Below are positions 21,791 through 32,802 of a stretch of 36,780 nt of DNA, in pieces. Under the pieces are notes generated by a model, which worked only from the letters and a program-made list of their open reading frames with translations, ran no database searches and had not been told where the DNA came from. Both the position numbers and the translations under genes were made by a program. Origin of the DNA: Gonapodya prolifera JEL478 (taxonomy: Eukaryota; Monoblepharomycota; Monoblepharidomycetes; Monoblepharidales; Gonapodyaceae); the NCBI GenBank assembly GCA_001574975.1, contig KQ965796.1, forward strand, positions 1 through 36,780, read 5' to 3'. The first letter of the stretch is position 1, and every line of letters begins with the position of its first letter.

Positions 21791-22483
21791 TTATAGCTCC
21801 ACGTCCCTTGTGCCGTGTTGTAGAGCTCTGCAACCGTGGTCCGCTTCATGAGGGAGCAGCGAATGTACAGGTTGTTTTACGTAAAAGGTTTTGGCGCATA
21901 CCATGTCTATGTTGCGGCCAGAAAATGTCGACCTTGTGGTTCGGAGATGTTTCCAAGGGCCACGGGATGAATTTTGCAAGAAAAACTTACGTCCCTCACT
22001 CTGGTGAATTACGTGTGGGCGTTCTGAGCTTGCGAGCTTTTGTTTTGTGATTGTGACTGGCAGGCTGCAGCGGAGCCCGCGGAGGTGAAGGTGGGTCTTG
22101 GGGTACGTGGCTTTGCGACGAATAAGATAAGATTGCGTTCCAGTGTTGACTTGGTACGCCAAATCGGCCAAATCAAAACGATGCTGGTGGTGGTGGAGCG
22201 GCGGCTGATGCTGGTTTGTGCACAGCACGAAGCTGGAAGGCGTGCGGCGAGGGAGGAGAGGCAACACGATGTCTGTGTAGACAGTGCAGTAAATAGATCG
22301 AATGAGTTGAGGGATATCGTAGTGCACCAACGCACCTTTTACCAGAACATAGTACAGGAAGTCAGGAACATCTAAAACCATCCTCTGGGCGCGCACCCAC
22401 AACCACAGCCTCGCTAATGATCCGCACTTCTGTAACATTGGGACAACCCGTCCAGGAGCTGATAACCACGTGCACAAAGTCAT
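21791..22483 (-). CDS. Uncertain 230-codon open frame
   Basis: An uninterrupted minus-strand frame runs from 22483 to a stop at 21791. It contains a hydrophobic N-terminal half (DFLYYVLVKGALVHYDIPQL) and a basic second half. No domain is recognised. A plus-strand frame at 22040-22375 overlaps it and also has protein-like composition (coiled-coil-like), so it is unclear which strand, if either, is coding. Confidence 0.22.
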   Translation of the reverse strand: MTLCTWLSAPGRVVPMLQKCGSLARLWLWVRAQRMVLDVPDFLYYVLVKGALVHYDIPQLIRSIYCTVYTDIVLPLLPRRTPSSFVLCTNQHQPPLHHHQHRFDLADLAYQVNTGTQSYLIRRKATYPKTHLHLRGLRCSLPVTITKQKLASSERPHVIHQSEGRKFFLQNSSRGPWKHLRTTRSTFSGRNIDMVCAKTFYVKQPVHSLLPHEADHGCRALQHGTRDVEL

Positions 22484-22764
22484 GCATCATAACAGACGGG
22501 GTCTCGTGGCGGCCATGCTGAGACATAAGAAGCGCGAAACGGCTTCTCGTTCCTGAAATAAAGGTTGGGAGTCGTCGGATATGAGCAAGGTCGGAATTAC
22601 ACGTCGTGTAGAAGCAGAAGGAAACTTGCCTGGAGCGGTTGCTGTACCCCAACGTACGGACATATTCCGAGTCGAACCGGACAGATAACCTGCATATGCG
22701 CGCATGTTGGGATACGGTGACAGCTCAATTCTTTTCCGGTACTGTTCCAGTTGCCGCTCTCATG

Positions 22765-23735
22765 TTAGTTTCTGTCACTCCATCGTCGCCCGTAACCCTG
22801 CTGCCACCACCGTTTTCCCTGGGAGATCAGTTCCCTTCCGCAATAACCGCTCTCTCTTTGTCCTTCTGACCCACCTGTGCCCTCCTCCTCCTGACACCCC
22901 GCGCCAGTGTTGCGTGCCGATTGCTTAGTGTCACCTCCCGCATGGATGTTCCGCTTGAAGGGAATTGCTCCAAAGAGAGAAGCGGACAAGATCTGAGATG
23001 CTGAAGGAAGGCGTTGTTGATGGGAGACTGATACGAAGGGGTTCAAGAGCGTTTCACGCATGAAGTGCTGGAGTTCGTAGTCCCATCCAGCCAGGAGCGA
23101 GGGGAATCGGCACAGGAGAGACATTTGGCAGACGGAGTCTATAGTCTGCGAGAGTGACGAGACGCCATATCGTCAGGAAGTGGGGAATCCTGTTGCTATT
23201 CTTGTAACTTTGTCTCCCGCTGAACAGACGGCGATGCGCTCCAGATGCGCTGGGTAGAAACGGGGTCAACAGCTGGAGAGAGAGCGGACGGAGGTGATGG
23301 AGGCCCCGTAGCCTTCCTTCCAGAAGAAATCCGTCCTCGAGACGGAACCCGAGGCCACCGTGACGAGCGTGGGGAACGGGGGGCAATTCCGGTTGAAAGC
23401 TGGAGCGAGGACGTTTTCCTTCCACTGCATCTCGCCGAGGATGCACACCCGTCGACGTGAGGGAGCCGGTGTCCGCGAAAGGGGGTCGGGTAAATCATGG
23501 TGCCCTGAAACACGGGGAGATATATCCTGGGCGACAGAGCACGACCGCATTGCGTTGGCGATAGCAAGTTGACTTGGCGTCGTCGTGGTGTCCCCACCCC
23601 GGTCCGTGATGTGTCGGAAAACAGGAAGCGAGCCGACTGCTTCCCGTGTCCTGTTGGAGGTTTATGCTGGCTGCACTTAAGGGGTTCAGATGAGTAGCTA
23701 TGCAGTTCAAGTAATATTCTGTATTGACAATGCAA
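22765..23735 (-). CDS. Probable spliced gene, product unknown, exons unresolved
   Basis: Several minus-strand segments in different frames read like consecutive exons: MQWKENVLAPAFNRNC with FFWKEGYGASITSVRSLSS (about 23266-23430), FLTIWRLVTLADYRLRLP (about 23110-23190) and GWDYELQHFMRETLLNPF followed by SASQILSASLFGAIPFKRN (about 22920-23090). Composition is coding-like, but the joining splice sites could not be fixed and no family is recognised. The end at 22765 is that of the last open frame. Confidence 0.3.
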
Positions 23736-23831
23736 ATGACATGGATTTACTGTGGAAAGGGTTGCTACTTCAACGGTGCTCAGGGTGCAGCGCAGAAACG
23801 TGCCACATATCGTTGGTTGCTGGATAATTCT

Positions 23832-24799
23832 TCAAGCGTATAGGCCTAGTGAAAGCGAAACAATTGTAAGATCAATGTTCACAATATCGTCGGCCACCAA
23901 GCCCATCAGGATTCCAGTTGCATGCCGACTGGGTGGTCAGACTTCATCCGCAATGCGTGAGCAAACTTACCCCGAATGATCTTCATGATCGCGTACGCAT
24001 CTTTGGGCGACACTCCCCGATCCATGATGAGCAAAGTCGATGTAAGCACTTCGAGAATACTCCAATCGTCCACCCCATGAAATCGCACAAATTGAGCGAG
24101 CATCGGTGAATGTTGCTGGAAATAATCGCTCGGAACTTGGGTTGGCGTCGGTCCTCTGGGCCTTGGCAGAGTTCCGAGACCGCCTGTTTAAACGGAATGA
24201 CGTCAAATATGAAAGTAACACCCAAGTCCCGAACACACGCTTTACCTCGAACGTGTAAAATGATAGCCATGACCTCGCTCTTCTTAAAGACCCCCGTAGC
24301 AAGCAATCCATGCACATCGAGATCCACAAGAACGTCCACTCCAAGGCTTCAATCATGCGAAGTTCCCCGATGAGACACTCACTTAAGCCAACGCTCTGAA
24401 GATGCGATTCCGGCGAGATCCCAGCCAAAACCGTGGCTTGAGGAGCGAGTGAGGCCATCGGGAGATGCTCATATTTGTCGTGGGTCTCAGTAGCCACCGC
24501 AGGACTTGATCCGAGTTGTCCTTCCATGGCCTCTGCGCGATGGGGTGCAAAGGGGTCCTCTTCTAATTCGAATGACCCAATTGAAGAAGTCTTTTCAGAC
24601 GGAGCTCGGTCACTATCGACAGAGGACCGGCCCTCTGCAGTCGGAGCCTGCGCCGCATCATCAGTGAACGTTCCAAAGTCGAAAGCCGGAAGCGAAAGCG
24701 GAGTGTGGGATCGATAGCCGTTTGGAATCGGGATAACAGAGCGAACAGTGGTATATCATCACGCACCGCAAACAAGCCCTTGAGAGCACCGGGAATCAT
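23832..24799 (-). CDS. Hypothetical protein, spliced, unknown family
   Basis: The start is ATG 24799 (MIPGALKGLFA), followed by a GTGCGT donor. A low-complexity middle exon (SSIGSFELEEDPFAPHRAEA) leads to SPESHLQSVGL, then a GT-AG intron to MDVLVDLDVHGLLATGVF, another to a segment with PRPRGPTPTQVPSDYFQQ, and then a helical part with FVRFHGVDDWSILEVLTSTL and RGVSPKDAYAIMKII. All these joins keep frame. The last donor is GTAAGT; the final exon is either very short, ending TGA 23832 (GLYA), or ends TGA 23906 (VGMQLES), depending on the acceptor. The first intron is about 119 nt and the others are near 55-140 nt. I do not recognise the family; the C-terminal half looks like a compact alpha-helical domain. 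Confidence 0.5.
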
Positions 24800-25564
24800 T
24801 TTGTGGATTGATGTCGCGTCCTGTCGTTGTGTTTGATACTGGGGAGATCGTCTGGGATTACGAGGGAAGGAACTCGAGGTGGCAGTTCAAGTAGCTGGAC
24901 GATGACACGTTCAACAAGAAGTGGGGAGAAACGGCCTGGGGAACACAAGGAGCGTGCAGGAACAGAGCGAACTGCAGAATTGGTGATGGACCGCTAAAGG
25001 AGGGAGGTGATTTCCGTGCCGCCCTTCGGTTGCGGGGCCGCTTTGTCAGCTGTTGAATTATTTCTGCCGTGAGATTCCGGGTAAAACCGTGTAGACTTTG
25101 TTGATTCCCCGACCAGCCCCAGGAAAATGCGACGTTAACCTGCATTCTGGCATGCAAGTGCGCGGATATTGTACCGCAATCACGTGGAAGTCGCCCAAGA
25201 GGACCTGATCTGGACCCACTGAGGTCGGTGATGTTTCGAATTGGGTAATGTACATGGATTCGGCTCGTCTTGATTGTTCGTCGCACGTCGCAATGATTAA
25301 GCTGGTCGAACGGAACCCGAACATCTCTCTCGGCCGACTTGAAATATGAAGCAAGGAGATGTGAAAAGTGTTTATACCCGTGCTTGCTTCCGACTCTGAA
25401 GGGCTTGAGTCCTTCTGTTATTCTATGTTATTGATCTTTCATTTGAAATCGACACCCAAACGATCAGCATCAGAATCAATCTATATTGAAAAGTCATCCC
25501 AAGTCCCACGCAGGAAAGTTGACGTCCCCGCATATTTGCATAACCCTTCTAGTCCGTGCCTTTT
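24800..25564. other. Intergenic region, nothing recognised
   Basis: Open frames here (for example 24858-25286 minus) have no domain, no supporting splice sites and no biased codon use. The plus-strand Ser-rich frame that starts at 25368 is the antisense shadow of the acidic gene and is not a gene. Confidence 0.5.
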
Positions 25565-26237
25565 TCAACAATCGTCTTCTGCCATCTCCACGTCCATCAT
25601 ATCGTCCTCGTCGTCTGCCTCGCCTGATTCGGCATCGCACTCCCTCTCGTCTGCGTCCTCGCTACCAGCTGTACCCTCGTCATCCTCGTCGTCATCTTCC
25701 TCTTCTTCCTCTTCTTCCTCTTCTGAATATTCGACAACGTTAGTTCCTTGGGCTTGTGTACGGGTGGCGCTTCCAGCACTCCGCGCAGTTTGGTCATCAT
25801 CATCGTCGGTCAGCACCTCGTCTTGATCCGAGCAGACATCGCCGTCACCGTCACAGTCCACCTCGGGTCCAACATCACTGAAATCGTCAACGTGTGCCCC
25901 GTTGTCCTCATCTTCACCTTTGCCCACGTTTTCGTGGGAGGGTAGGCATCGAGCAGAAGTTGATTCGGTCTGAGACTCGTCCTCCTCTGGCCCATCTGCC
26001 TGTGGGTCGAACAACTCGGCTTCAAACTCCTTCAACTCTTCACAGCAACCTCAACAGGGTCGTACTGCAGTAATTTTTATATCTGGTACTGACCTTGATG
26101 AGTCTCAAGTCAGACAACGCGTCCGTAATCAAAAATTCGTCGTAAGTTTTAGGTGGGAGGTACTTGCTTGATGGCAAAAATCCCAGTTCTACACGGAGAT
26201 CGTATGAGTCAGAAGTGACATCATAAACAGTAAACAT
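25565..26237 (-). CDS. Very acidic 204-aa protein
   Basis: Two exons, 26237-26094 (48 codons) and 26035-25565, are joined by a 58-nt GT-AG intron. The N-terminus is ordered-looking (MFTVYDVTSDSYDLRVELGF, then LPPKTYDEFLITDALSDLRL). The remaining two thirds are dominated by Asp and Glu, including an uninterrupted run of about 16 acidic residues from GAA/GAG/GAC/GAT codons. Such tails occur in histone chaperones, nucleolar proteins and some chromatin factors, but no fold is recognised, so the role is open. The ATG overlaps the stop of a short upstream frame (TGATG at 26235-26239). The stop is TGA. Confidence 0.55.
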
Positions 26238-26359
26238 CAGTTGTCAAAATTTCGGTCCTGGCGCTTCGTGCGCAACTGCATAAACGCAACCAACATCAAG
26301 AGAAGCATGGACGAATAGCGCATAGTCCGCTCAACAAACCAGATCTGAGCCTGAGCCAT
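26237..26359 (-). CDS. Short upstream frame with hydrophobic segment, overlapping the acidic gene start
   Basis: ATG 26359 opens a 40-codon frame, MAQAQIWFVERTMRYSS followed by MLLLMLVAFMQL and a basic end. Its TGA shares a base with the ATG of the acidic gene. It could be an upstream ORF, a small membrane peptide, or the true first exon of the acidic gene with an intron I cannot place. Confidence 0.35.
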   Translation of the reverse strand: MAQAQIWFVERTMRYSSMLLLMLVAFMQLRTKRQDRNFDN

Positions 26360-26425
26360 TGTAGAAGAGGATTTTGGGGACTCAAACACTGCCTCAAAGA
26401 TGCAAGATGTCTGATAGGACCACAA

Positions 26426-28400
26426 AATTGAATTTTCATTAATTCAAGTTCTCAGTCGGGTTGTCGAAGACAGTTGTTGGTATCAAGGAGAGTGCACCTC
26501 ACACCAAACAAGTTGCAGCAGCAGATCGCGTGAACGGTTAAAGAATGGCATTCTGTATTTCACATAGGTTAAGAAAAGTCTTGCACGTGACCAACAGCAT
26601 ATCAAACTAGGGAGTGTGATTTTGGCACGCACCAAAAATTAGAGAGGAAGAGATCAGGAAAAAAAAATCGGGATTTCTTCACGTCACTTACGAGTAGCTG
26701 TATGCGATGAAAATATTGCGTCTGTAAGCAAATCTCATGCAAATCTCATGAACTGGCTGTGACGTCAGAATTCGAAAAATCTGCCAAGACTTCTGAATCC
26801 GGAACCGTTGGCAGTGATCAAGGCAAGAAACACTAAATGAGAGCTATTGTGTGTGAGCGAGGCGTATGACATCCTGGTAGTGTGCGTTTGGAGCGGTCAG
26901 CTTTCCTGGTGAAGGTGAACCGTTAAAGCGACGTTTCAATTAGTGGGTGAAATCCAGATATGACTCCAGCACAGCTGACTAGACATCAACGGCTAATGGA
27001 ATGGTGGTAGAGCATTCCCAAATTAAAATGTCGCCTGCAGTCGCAACACTTCATGCAATTCGTGTCACGCGTGATTGCACCAGCCAAAAGGAGCTCAGCC
27101 AGCAGGATGAGTTCTGAAAGCGCTTTCCACACACCTCACCACGCGTTTCGTAGTAGTCGTGAAATGCACAAGCAATTGCTTTTCCGACTGATTACGACGC
27201 ACGTATTAGCTCACAGCACCTCAGCACTGGATTGATCGCAAGCACTGAGTGCACACTTTACCCCGTCGCAGAACGTCACTGCATTAAAGGCGTAAAGACT
27301 CCATACACCAAGCACATGTTGCTTCAACAACTAGTTGAGTTTAGACGGTCTTTGGGCTGGAGTACACCACAAGTGCACATGCAGCGAACGCCCCTGGGAA
27401 AAGTTGTGATTTCGTGGTCAAATACCTGAAGAGGTAAGAGCACGTACGGGTGCTGGAGGAACTGTATTGAAGCTATTCCGGCGAATTGACTGTGATGTCA
27501 GAAATGCCGATTTTGCGCTCACCCCTGGATTTGGGGAAAAATGCTCTCCTCACGGCGAAACCAGCAGTATCTTTGAAAATGATTGGGGTGGAGGGGGCTT
27601 GCACCTTTTACAGTGTGTACGAAAGAAGGGAAGCCGACGGTAGTTAACATGGCGCTGCGACCACACAACCTGGGTTGCGCAGAGGATCAAGATTAAGGTC
27701 AAACGAGGATTCCATCACACTCACAACTTTTACGAGTGACAGCACAATGTTTCGTGGCGTTATTTCTGCACCGTTGTAATGCGAGTCGATGTTGTGTTGA
27801 GAGTCATATTCAGATCTTCGACTGCCCTTGCTCCATGACGCTTCCACGACATTTTTTTTGAGGCACATGATAGTTACAAAATTGACTTGTCAAATATTGC
27901 TACCCATCGTTAGATCTCAAATGCTGGATCTTTCAACTTGGCGACAAAATTGATGTCGTTACAAGGTCAAATACTGCGGTTCCTAGAAACAGTAGCAGCA
28001 CGCGCATTTCCCATCTTCTGTTTTTACTAAAACAAGCGTGGTGGGAATGGCGACAAAGTCTTTTTGTAACCGGTGTGCTAGTGACGTCAGAAAATGTCCA
28101 ACCAAGACGAAGGAGGGCGAAGTGTACCTCTCAAGTAACCGTGCAAGTCCTGCGTCTCAGGTATTTCTCAACTTTTTTGGAGTGCGTACCAAAATATGTG
28201 AGGTGCAACGAGCTTCGTTGACCACATGCTGAAGTCTATTGGGGTCACAGGAATGTCACTTGTTTGATATCTCCGTGCCCCTAAAGCAATCACAAATAGC
28301 GATGTATCGATGCTAGCTTGATGTTTAACAACTTTTCCAATCAGCTTTATAGTGGGCTTGCAGGGCTTGGGCCGGGTCACGAGAAAGATTTCAAACATAC
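26426..28400. other. About 2 kb with no recognisable gene; CRE-like repeats
   Basis: Stops are frequent in all frames and no splice-supported exon was found. The palindrome TGACGTCA followed by GAA occurs at 26760 and 28082, with a one-mismatch copy (TGATGTCA-GAA) at 27493. An 11-bp tandem direct repeat CAAATCTCATG lies at about 26729-26750. The region separates the acidic gene from the 3' end of CDKAL1. Confidence 0.5.
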
Positions 28401-28516
28401 AACATTTCCAACAACTGTAGAAGAAAAACACTCAATTCTACAGCAAATTTCCCGTGTCCCTTGCCCAATCTTGAAAGGCCCCAGTCGGGCCAAAGCTTCC
28501 CCCGGCACGCCAACAC

Positions 28517-31454
28517 TCAACTCCACTGCCTCCCCTCCTCCTCCTCCACATCCGAATCCCACACGCCCAACCAATCCGCTGCCGCCACTCCCGCCATGGA
28601 GCCCGCAATGGCCATCATCATACGTTCCGTGAAACTGCGGTGGTTCATCTGGATCGCGAGTGACAGGAGGATCCAGCACGCGAGCACAAGAATCGTGGAG
28701 ATGATGGTATCGCTCCAATCGCGTTGAGGCGGGGGAGTTTCCTCTGGTGGTGGAGGTGTGGGGTCTTCGGGCATGAGAAGCCGATCCTCCTCACCCTCGT
28801 CATCGCGGTCGTCTTCCTCCCGCCCAGACGACTCCACATCCTCTGGGTCATTAAGATCCTCCAGTTCCATCGCGGCGTAGGTCGGACCATCCTTCACCAC
28901 AGGTGGCTTCTTCCCCCTCCCTAACCGCCGCACAACGCCCCGTCCAACCACAGTGCCAGCACCGGGCCCATCATCACCATCAATCTCAACCTCCACCCGT
29001 CCCACAGTTTGCGGTCCAGGTTCCACACCCACGACCCTCCCCTCGATGAAAAACTTGCCGGTGCGGAAAATCGCGACCCGGCACCACCGTCCCATCACTG
29101 TCTTCACAGCCTTGCCCTCATCGTCCACCACACTGTCGTCCAGCGTAACGTCCTCAAGCACGACCTGCCTGTACGACTTGTCGTGCCCAACAAGCTTCAC
29201 GCCGTCGCTGGCCACGTCCGTCACAAGGCACCGCACGGTGGAACCTTCCATGCCTTCGTAAGGATGGTACGAGTCGAAGAGCCGCGTGATTTCACGCGAT
29301 CGCTCCTTTTTCACTCTGTCCGGGAAGCATGGTGTGAGACGAGCGGCAGGCGTTCCGGGGCGGGGGTAGAATTGGGAGATGTGTAGTACGGGAGGTCGGA
29401 GACGGTCAAGGAGTGATAATGTGGCAGCGTGGTCTGCGGAGGTCTCGGTGGGGAACCTGCGGGCACGTCAGTAGTCACAAAATGGTTCTCCAACACATTC
29501 ACAATAAGCCCACACCAAGCCACCACTCACCCACAAATAACATCCGTCGCGATTGTAGCACCCTCGACACCTTTCCTCACACCGATAGCCACCTCCCAGA
29601 ACCCCTGCGCATCATAATCTCGCCTCATATCCCTGAGCACCTTATCACTTCCAGACTGCACGGGCACGTGTAAGAAGGCGTATACTTGCGGGTGGTTGAG
29701 GAATTCAATGAGGGATGCGAGGTGCGCGCGGATGTGGGGAGGGTTCGTCATCCCAAGACGCAGCATGGCGTGTGGGAAGCGCGGAAGGAGAGCGGCAAGG
29801 GGGCTGAGGAGGTCGGGGAGGGCGAGACCTACGGTGGGGGCGGGGTTGGGGGTGTTTCAGTCCTTTAGGTGCGCGTGACAAATCGTCCCTCGTCCCCCAC
29901 AAGAACCAACCCAAATCCCGCCCCCAGGCTCCTACATCTTCGCTAGTAATCCACACCTCCGTGACGCCCTCGTACTGCAGGACGTGTTCAATGCGCGCCA
30001 GGATCGCTGAGGGTGGGTATGAGCCCAAGTCACCGCGAGAAAATTTCGTTTTGCAGCTGAAGGATGTAAAGAGCGTGAGTGGAGAAGGTCAAAGTTGACG
30101 AAGTAGTAGGAAGAGTACGTACTATGTGCACTGGTTCAGACACCTGCCGAAGCGAAGCAAGATACGTTACATTAGCCTATTTGACAACTCCATAGCACAC
30201 CATCGCAAACTCACCCCGTATTGATAGGAACAATCTCCACGAGTGTGTTACGTCGGACTTTAGGCAGGTCTAAAGCAGCGCCGCCAGCTTTGCGGGGTTT
30301 GGGGACCGGTGCGGGTGGAGCGTCGGTGGTGGTGGTGGGAGGAGCGACAGAGGGCGTGGTTGCGGATTTGGGTGTAGGCACAGGATCGGGTTTCTTGTCT
30401 CGGAGGAGCTAAACGGCAGGGGACAGCCATGAAATGTGATGTTAGGGCAGGGACCGGAGATAGACAACAGAAGACGGGACGAACCTGGACGCAGTTCCCG
30501 CGGATGGTTTCCTCGACAACTTCGACGACGCGGTCAATTTGCTGGACCTGAGAGGGGAGTGGGTTGGGTTGGGTGAGTCGTCTCAACAAGTTATTTGTTG
30601 ATCAAGGAAGCATCCCCGCCTTCAGAGGGCATGGCCCTTCTCTCTCCGCGACCTGCCCACCATTCTGGCTCTTCCTTCACGTTCATTTAATTGTTTTGTT
30701 CCCGCCCCTCCTCATTGCTCGCTCTGCAGCCTCCTTGACCAAACTCACCCCAATAATACTAATTCCCTCCCACCTCTTATCCCGACTGCTGGCCTGCGGG
30801 ACGCACCCTGCCACAACGACCTTTTTTCCCAGTTGCTGCGCTTTCCGAACATCCGTCAGGAACGAGGCCTCAGAGGGACCCTTGACGGTGCAGGAGTTGA
30901 GCAACCATACGTCGGCGGTGTCGGCTGCCGTGTCGGAAAGGACCAGCGGATGGCCGTGCTGAGCGAGAAGACCGGACATGTATTCTGCGTCGCTGGATAG
31001 GTGCGTGGGTGGTGGTTCGTTTGGGGAGCAAGGTTGAAAGAAGTGAAGACGGCAACGAGGGGTGACGAGAGGCAGGACAAGGAGCTCACCTGGAGTTGTG
31101 GCTGCATCCCCACGTGCGAACATACACAGACTGCGATCCAGGCAGAACAAAGTCCGGTGCTGTCCCTGCCACCGCTCCGGCTTCTTCCTTGCTCCCTCGG
31201 GCTTCTCCAGCCCCGTCTTCCGCTGCCACTGCTGTCTCCACCACACTCGCCCCTCCCACCACTCCATCACTATCGTCGTCCCCCTTGGCCGTTTTCGCCT
31301 TCCTCCGACGCACTCCCATCCCTCGCGTCGCCTTCCTGTTCACCTCCCACAGCGACACTCTGTACGGATTTCCGGTTCCCAAATCGTCGCCCTGCGCTGT
31401 CACATCCTCGATGTCTGTGATGCTTGACGCCGCGTGGATTCCTGTCACTGGCAT
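28517..31454 (-). CDS. CDKAL1: tRNA (t6A37) methylthiotransferase, CDKAL1 type
   Basis: This radical-SAM enzyme converts t6A37 to ms2t6A37 in tRNA-Lys(UUU). Eight exons (minus): 31454-31090, 30992-30749, 30547-30485, 30408-30215, 30143-30123, 30056-29911, 29828-29531 and 29456-28517; 756 aa, stop TGA. Order: long low-complexity N-terminus; MTTase domain with TWGCSHNSSDAEYMSG, LLNSCTVK and VVAGCVPQA; radical-SAM motif GCLNQCTYCKTK; VWITSEDVGAWGRD; MLRLGMTNPP; FLHVPVQSGSD; ATDVICGFPTET; QFYPRPGTPAAR; a TRAM domain (about 28990-29240); and a C-terminal hydrophobic anchor (TIISTILVLACWILLSLAI), as in animal CDKAL1, which sits in the ER membrane. Two low-complexity insertions and an acidic tail make it longer than animal homologues (just under 600 aa). 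Exon 5 is only 21 nt and holds two of the three cluster cysteines. All joins keep frame. Confidence 0.93.
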
Positions 31455-32576
31455 CGGAGTCCAAAAGAAAGGTGGGTGCTGTGGTCCATAATTTTTTTAC
31501 TTCACTTCTTTATGTATTTCTTTTCACTTACTTTACTTGACCATTCCAATTGTTCCAAGCTGGAAAGGGTTACCACACTCCAATGTTACCCCTCACTCAT
31601 CATTGCATTGATCCTTCAATGCTTCAGCATCTCCTTCGTGGCAACATTTTTTACTTACCCGGTCAGGCACACGTCGGAGGCTGCGGGGCCATAGATGCGA
31701 GAAAATTCCTTTCACCGAATCACGTTGCTTGCTTCAGCAAGATGGAAAGATCGTCAGCAATGCCTTCGAAGATGCGACGCTTCACACTTCTGTGTATGAC
31801 CGCAAAATTTTCGCCTAGGGTTTCATGTAATTAAAACTTTCTTCCTAAATCTCCTTCTGCAGCACTTATGAGCCCATTCTACCCTTAGTAGAAACTACCA
31901 TCTGGCTTCCCAACATCCATTCCAATCTCTTGTGTGAGACTTGATATCTCTGCTTTCAACGCCTCACTTGCATAGTTGGTGAACTGCATATGATGAATCT
32001 CCACAATGTCCACACGGCATTGGCATTCCAGATAGACAGCACAGAGTACAGCGTCCACGGCTCCGACCATGCTTAGCTCTGATGGAGTGAGACTCTACTT
32101 TGTACCCTACCCCAAAACTAGCCCGCAGGACCGAGAGCCTCGGGACTCTTGCTTTTCCCGGTCTCCTCGCTTGCGGGTTTCATTTTTAGCCGTTACAGAT
32201 GCACCCTGCGATGCATGAATTCACAGCCGATGCGAGGAGAGATGCGGCGAGCGACGGCGTGGATGGAAGTGCGACTGTGGTAGAGTTTTCGCTTCGTTGC
32301 TCTGTTGCTTGCTTCTGCGATCCCGAACGACTGCCCGCAGAGTTGCTCAAAAATTACACAGCTCTCAAGTCCCCGGATTTTTTTTTCTGTGGACGGAAAA
32401 GCCCCCGGACAGCGTACCTGCCTTGCAAATGTGAATTGGAACCATACATCTTGCGGCAGCAATGGCGTATCGCCGTTAACAGACTTAAGTAGCTGGAAAC
32501 TCCTTTGTAAATACGTTGAATACTGACAGCTCTATACGGAGAGCCCAGTGGGTCTTATGTCGTCCAGGACAGGAGA
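31455..32576. other. Mostly non-coding; one possible gene remnant
   Basis: No spliced gene could be built. A 61-codon minus-strand frame at 31885-32070 (RVDIVEIHHMQFTNYASEAL) has protein-like composition and might be a remnant exon. Overlapping frames at 32193-32492 on both strands are equally unconvincing. Confidence 0.4.
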
Positions 32577-32798
32577 ATGAAAATTGAAAGATTCAATCAT
32601 CATGTGAGCTGTGACCAAGCACTTATAACCCCAGGCATGTTCGACAATGACGGGACTCCCGGGAAATCTCGTCGAGCACAAAGCAGTGAAATTAAGAAAG
32701 TGAAGGTCTTGAAGGATGCAGCTTGCCCCAGTCAATCGGCGGATGGCGCCGCGGGATCTGCATCAGACAAAAGACCTGTGGCAATCACGGAAGAATGA
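32577..32798 (+). CDS. 73-codon frame immediately upstream of the bZIP start (uORF or 5' exon)
   Basis: ATG 32577 opens a frame (MKIERFNHHVSCDQAL) that stops at TGA 32796-32798, four bases before the ATG of the bZIP gene. Its second half is Lys/Ser/Ala-rich and not domain-like. Given its position it may be an upstream ORF in the leader of the bZIP mRNA; an unspliced 5' exon is the alternative. Confidence 0.35.
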   Translation: MKIERFNHHVSCDQALITPGMFDNDGTPGKSRRAQSSEIKKVKVLKDAACPSQSADGAAGSASDKRPVAITEE

Positions 32799-32802
32799 CC
32801 CC

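Noticed and set aside
25368-25826. Plus-strand Ser-rich frame with a long serine run
   Set aside because: It is the antisense reading of the Asp/Glu codons of the acidic gene, whose two-exon model is better supported.
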